Origin: JBFMHP01 sp964557295
GTDB lineage: Bacteria; Pseudomonadota; Gammaproteobacteria; RBG-16-57-12
NCBI GenBank assembly: GCA_964557295.1
Contig: CAZKZP010000009.1
Coordinates: 1 to 64,000 of the forward strand
Direction of reading: 5' to 3'
Length of the DNA stretch: 64,000 nucleotides
The position numbers and the translations under genes are program-made. Position 1 is the stretch's first letter. Every line of letters begins with the position of its first letter. Shown in pieces: positions 61,684 to 64,000 of the stretch. A model generated the notes under the pieces. It was not told where the DNA came from, did no database searches, and worked only from the letters and a program-made list of their open reading frames with translations.

Positions 61684-61701
61684 TCGATAGTATTCTATCG
61701 A
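61684..61701. promoter_or_regulatory. 18-bp palindrome in divergent promoter region
   Basis: TCGATAG-TATT-CTATCGA is a perfect 7+4+7 dyad 18 bases before the kinase ATG, in the 132-base space between the kinase and REC-HD-GYP genes. Candidate operator for a regulator. No other copy was noticed. Confidence 0.5.
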
Positions 61702-61798
61702 TAACGGTAGTATGGTGGCTTACTGTAGAAGAAGCGCACGGGGCTTACTAATAGAAAAAATCTATACCGACTAGGGACTGCGCTCATCAAAGACACAC

Positions 61799-62923
61799 AT
61801 GCCGAATCTGCCTAATACCTTAACGGCCAAGATCTTGGTAGTGGATGATCTTCCGTCGAACGTGCTGCTGCTCGAGAAGATCCTGCGCTCGGCCGGCTAC
61901 CAGAATGTGTCTGGGGTGACGGATTCCCGGGCGGTGGCCGAACTGTACCGCGCCCACAAGCACGATCTGATCCTGCTCGATATCGACATGCCCTATTACG
62001 ACGGCTTTCAGGTGATGGCGCAGCTCAATGACATCGAGCATGAGAGCTACCTGCCCATCCTGGTGCTCACCGCCCAGTCCGATCAGGACACCCGCATCCG
62101 CGCCCTGCAAAGCGGCGCCAAGGATTTTCTCGGCAAACCGTTCGATCGCACCGAGGTGCTCACCCGCATCAAGAACATCCTCGAGGTGCGCCTGATGCAC
62201 AATCAGTTGCGCGATCAAAACCTCCTGCTGGAAGAAAAGGTGATGGAGCGCACCTGGGAGCTCAACGAGACGCGGCTGGAGATCATCCGCCGCCTGGGCC
62301 GGGCGGCGGAATTCCGCGACAACGAGACCGGCAATCACATCATCCGCATGAGCAAGTATGCCCAGCTCATCGCCATGGGCGCGGGTATGAGCGATGCGGA
62401 GGCCGAGCTGATCCTCACCGCCTCGCCGATGCACGATGTCGGCAAGATCGGCATCCCCGACAGCATCCTGCTCAAACCCGGCCCGCTCGATGCGCGCGAA
62501 TGGCAGGTCATGCAGACCCATGTGACCCTCGGCACCGAACTGCTCGACGGCCATCATTCCGAACTGCTGCAAACCGCCCGCACCATTGCGCTGACCCATC
62601 ACGAGAAGTGGGACGGCGGCGGCTATCCCTATCGCCTCAAGGGCGAGGAGATCCCGCTGTACGGACGCGTCGTGGCCGTCTGCGATGTGTTCGACGCCCT
62701 GCTCTCGGAGCGTCCCTACAAACACTCCTGGAGCGTGGAGGCCGCCGTGGCCGAGATCACCCGTTGCCGCGGCAGCCACTTCGAACCGCGTCTGGTGGAT
62801 GTGTTCCTGGAGGTCCTGCCTGACCTGCTGCTGATCAAGGCCCAGTTCGAGGACACCGAGCAGGACCGCATCAATCTGCGCGGTAAGATCGACTCATTGT
62901 TCAAGGGGCCGTCGGAGGACTGA
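61799..62923 (+). CDS. Response regulator with HD-GYP c-di-GMP phosphodiesterase domain (RpfG-like)
   Basis: 374 aa. REC domain with acidic pocket D16-D17, phosphoacceptor D61 (LILLDIDMPYYDGF) and K113 (LGKPF), a coiled linker (about 135-165), then HD-GYP domain with HD at 212-213 (ASPMHDVGKIGIPD) and GYP at 275-277 (HHEKWDGGGYPYRL). It should hydrolyse c-di-GMP when phosphorylated, probably by the divergent hybrid kinase (inference). It counteracts diguanylate cyclases such as the one at 24431-26109. Confidence 0.94.
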   Translation: MPNLPNTLTAKILVVDDLPSNVLLLEKILRSAGYQNVSGVTDSRAVAELYRAHKHDLILLDIDMPYYDGFQVMAQLNDIEHESYLPILVLTAQSDQDTRIRALQSGAKDFLGKPFDRTEVLTRIKNILEVRLMHNQLRDQNLLLEEKVMERTWELNETRLEIIRRLGRAAEFRDNETGNHIIRMSKYAQLIAMGAGMSDAEAELILTASPMHDVGKIGIPDSILLKPGPLDAREWQVMQTHVTLGTELLDGHHSELLQTARTIALTHHEKWDGGGYPYRLKGEEIPLYGRVVAVCDVFDALLSERPYKHSWSVEAAVAEITRCRGSHFEPRLVDVFLEVLPDLLLIKAQFEDTEQDRINLRGKIDSLFKGPSED

Positions 62924-63003
62924 GCGATCGTAATAAGCGATGCTTAATCCTCACCTTGCTATATTGATGGTGACAGCTGGAACATTTTGGGAGCGTTGGA
63001 CCT

Positions 63004-63630
63004 ATGAGCAATCAAAATACCGTCAAGGTGTGGGATCTCGCGGTCCGCGTGTTTCACTGGTCGCTGGTGGTGTTCTTCGTCATCGCCTACCTGACCGGTG
63101 AAGACGGCGAAGAGCTTCACGCCTATTCCGGCTATGCGGTCACCGCATTGGTGCTGTTTCGCATCCTCTGGGGCTTTGTCGGCACCAAGCACGCCCGCTT
63201 CAGTGACTTCGTCCATGGCCCCCGCGTGATCGTGACTTATCTCAAGGGCCTGGCCGCCGGCACGCCGCAGCATTATTACGGGCACAACCCGGCCGGCGGT
63301 CTGATGATCATCATGTTGCTCGTCTTTCTGTCCCTGAGCTGCTGGACAGGGCTGGTGGCCTACGGCAAGGAAGGGCACGGGCCGCTGGCGCAGGGGGAGA
63401 TCGGTGTAATCGCCAATGCGCATGCCGACAGTGATGAGCAGGAGACGGATGAAAACGAAGGCGAGGAATTCTGGGAGGAGATCCATGAGTTCTTCTCCAA
63501 CTTCACCCTGTTCCTGGTCGTGGTGCACATCGCCGGGGTGATCGTCACCAGCCGCCTGCACGGGGAAAACCTGGCCCGCGCCATGGTCACCGGCAAGAAG
63601 GCCGTCAAGCCGGATACCCCTGAATCCTAA
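63004..63630 (+). CDS. Cytochrome b561-like membrane protein
   Basis: 208 aa with four predicted membrane helices (FHWSLVVFFVIAYLTGE, YAVTALVLFRILWGFVG, LMIIMLLVFLSLSCWTGLV, FTLFLVVVHIAGVIVTS) and the heme-ligating His pattern of the b-type cytochrome family (VFHWSL, VVVHIAG). An acidic linker (HADSDEQETDENEGEEFWEE) separates helices 3 and 4. Likely transfers electrons between quinone and a periplasmic c-type cytochrome; no partner gene adjacent. Confidence 0.88.
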   Translation: MSNQNTVKVWDLAVRVFHWSLVVFFVIAYLTGEDGEELHAYSGYAVTALVLFRILWGFVGTKHARFSDFVHGPRVIVTYLKGLAAGTPQHYYGHNPAGGLMIIMLLVFLSLSCWTGLVAYGKEGHGPLAQGEIGVIANAHADSDEQETDENEGEEFWEEIHEFFSNFTLFLVVVHIAGVIVTSRLHGENLARAMVTGKKAVKPDTPES

Positions 63631-63636
63631 CCGCGG

Positions 63637-63658
63637 ATGCTCCCGGCGGGAGAGGGAG
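63637..63658. repeat. Truncated GGGAGAGGG repeat copy
   Basis: TGCTCCCGGCGGGAGAGGGAG at the end of the cytochrome b gene matches the right half of the repeat family seen at 2701-2739 and 5061-5098. Confidence 0.5.
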
Positions 63659-63775
63659 TTTTTCAGCAAGCTGCTAACGAATCTCTATGAAGCGCGGCGC
63701 TGGCGCGGTCAAGCGATGACGCGGCGTAGGTGCGCAGGATAAGATGTCGCGTTGTCATCAAAGGCCTGGCGAAAC

Positions 63776-64000
63776 ATGAAATCACGATCCACACAATTGC
63801 GCAGTCTGTTGACAGAGTTGGAGACCGAGCTGCGCGCCCTGCATTACTGGTCGATCGAGCCGCCATCGGCCGCCGCGCTGCAAAGCCAGACGCCGTTCTG
63901 TTGCGATACCCTGTTGCTCCAGGAGTGGCTGCAATGGGTGTTCATCCCCCGGCTCGTCAAGCTGCTGGACGAAGGCCGTTCCCTGCCGCGCAATTGCAAT
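63776..64000 (+). CDS. yqcC: YqcC-family (DUF446) protein, partial
   Basis: 75 codons to the window edge. The sequence LRSLLTELETELRALHYWSI ... PFCCDTLLLQEWLQWVFIPR is that of YqcC/DUF446, a small protein often beside truC (tRNA pseudouridine synthase C). The gene runs off the window. The start ATG at 63776 is preceded by AAAGGCCTGGC with a weak ribosome site. Confidence 0.85.
   Translation, partial: MKSRSTQLRSLLTELETELRALHYWSIEPPSAAALQSQTPFCCDTLLLQEWLQWVFIPRLVKLLDEGRSLPRNCN

Noticed and set aside
1..64000. CRISPR array
   Set aside because: No series of regularly spaced direct repeats was seen; the repeats present are scattered palindromes.
1..64000. tRNA or rRNA genes
   Set aside because: No cloverleaf-like or rRNA-like segments were recognised in the intergenic spaces.

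Overview
The window reads as the replication-origin region of a GC-rich (about 60 %) gammaproteobacterium. The order rpmH-rnpA-yidD-yidC-mnmE on one strand and dnaA-dnaN-recF-gyrB on the other is the classical origin neighbourhood. LptD, SurA and a RimK-like ligase fit a Gram-negative gammaproteobacterium, perhaps a Chromatiales/Acidiferrobacterales-like environmental lineage (inference). Two runs of ten Ns (25855-25864 and 56091-56100) show a draft assembly; both interrupt genes.

Region 1 (1-2519) is the integrase end of a chromosomal integron. An AT-rich methyltransferase gene ends inside an attC-like palindrome, and the integron integrase carries a second N-terminal core-binding domain. 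Region 2 (2826-12539, minus strand) runs away from the origin as rpmH, rnpA, yidD, yidC, mnmE, then directly lptD, surA, pdxA and rsmA, with several families of short palindromic repeats at gene ends. Region 3 (12540-18968) holds oriC-like DnaA boxes in an AT-rich dnaA-dnaN spacer and two perfect parS palindromes inside recF.

Region 4 (19244-32839) is accessory. It has a small acidic secreted protein, a GNAT/C39-peptidase fusion paired with a RLAN/RimK-type ATP-grasp ligase, a lipid-anchored cytochrome c on an LEA-like helix, a hexose-phosphate mutarotase, a PAS-GGDEF-EAL protein, a subtilisin-like protease with a P domain divergent from a small protein resembling its prodomain, a PEP-CTERM protein behind a sigma-54-type promoter with a decayed PEP-CTERM tail beside it, and a CFI-box-CTERM surface protein. 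Region 5 (33179-39347) has an RND efflux adaptor/pump pair and two membrane proteins.

Region 6 (39717-55914) contains two complete, divergently oriented type IV minor-pilin/PilY1 operons flanking a three-gene envelope operon (beta-barrel, ankyrin lipoprotein, small secreted protein). The second PilY1 is frameshifted and has an altered MIDAS motif. Region 7 (56023-64000) has a DsbC-like protein, ubiD, a large hybrid histidine kinase divergent from a REC-HD-GYP phosphodiesterase, a cytochrome b561-like protein, and the start of a YqcC-family gene.

Strongest candidates for less-described biology: the GNAT-C39/RimK pair with its acidic secreted neighbour, the protease with a stand-alone prodomain-like partner, the extended integron integrase with an adjacent cassette, and the paired minor-pilin operons with an unrecognised small protein.
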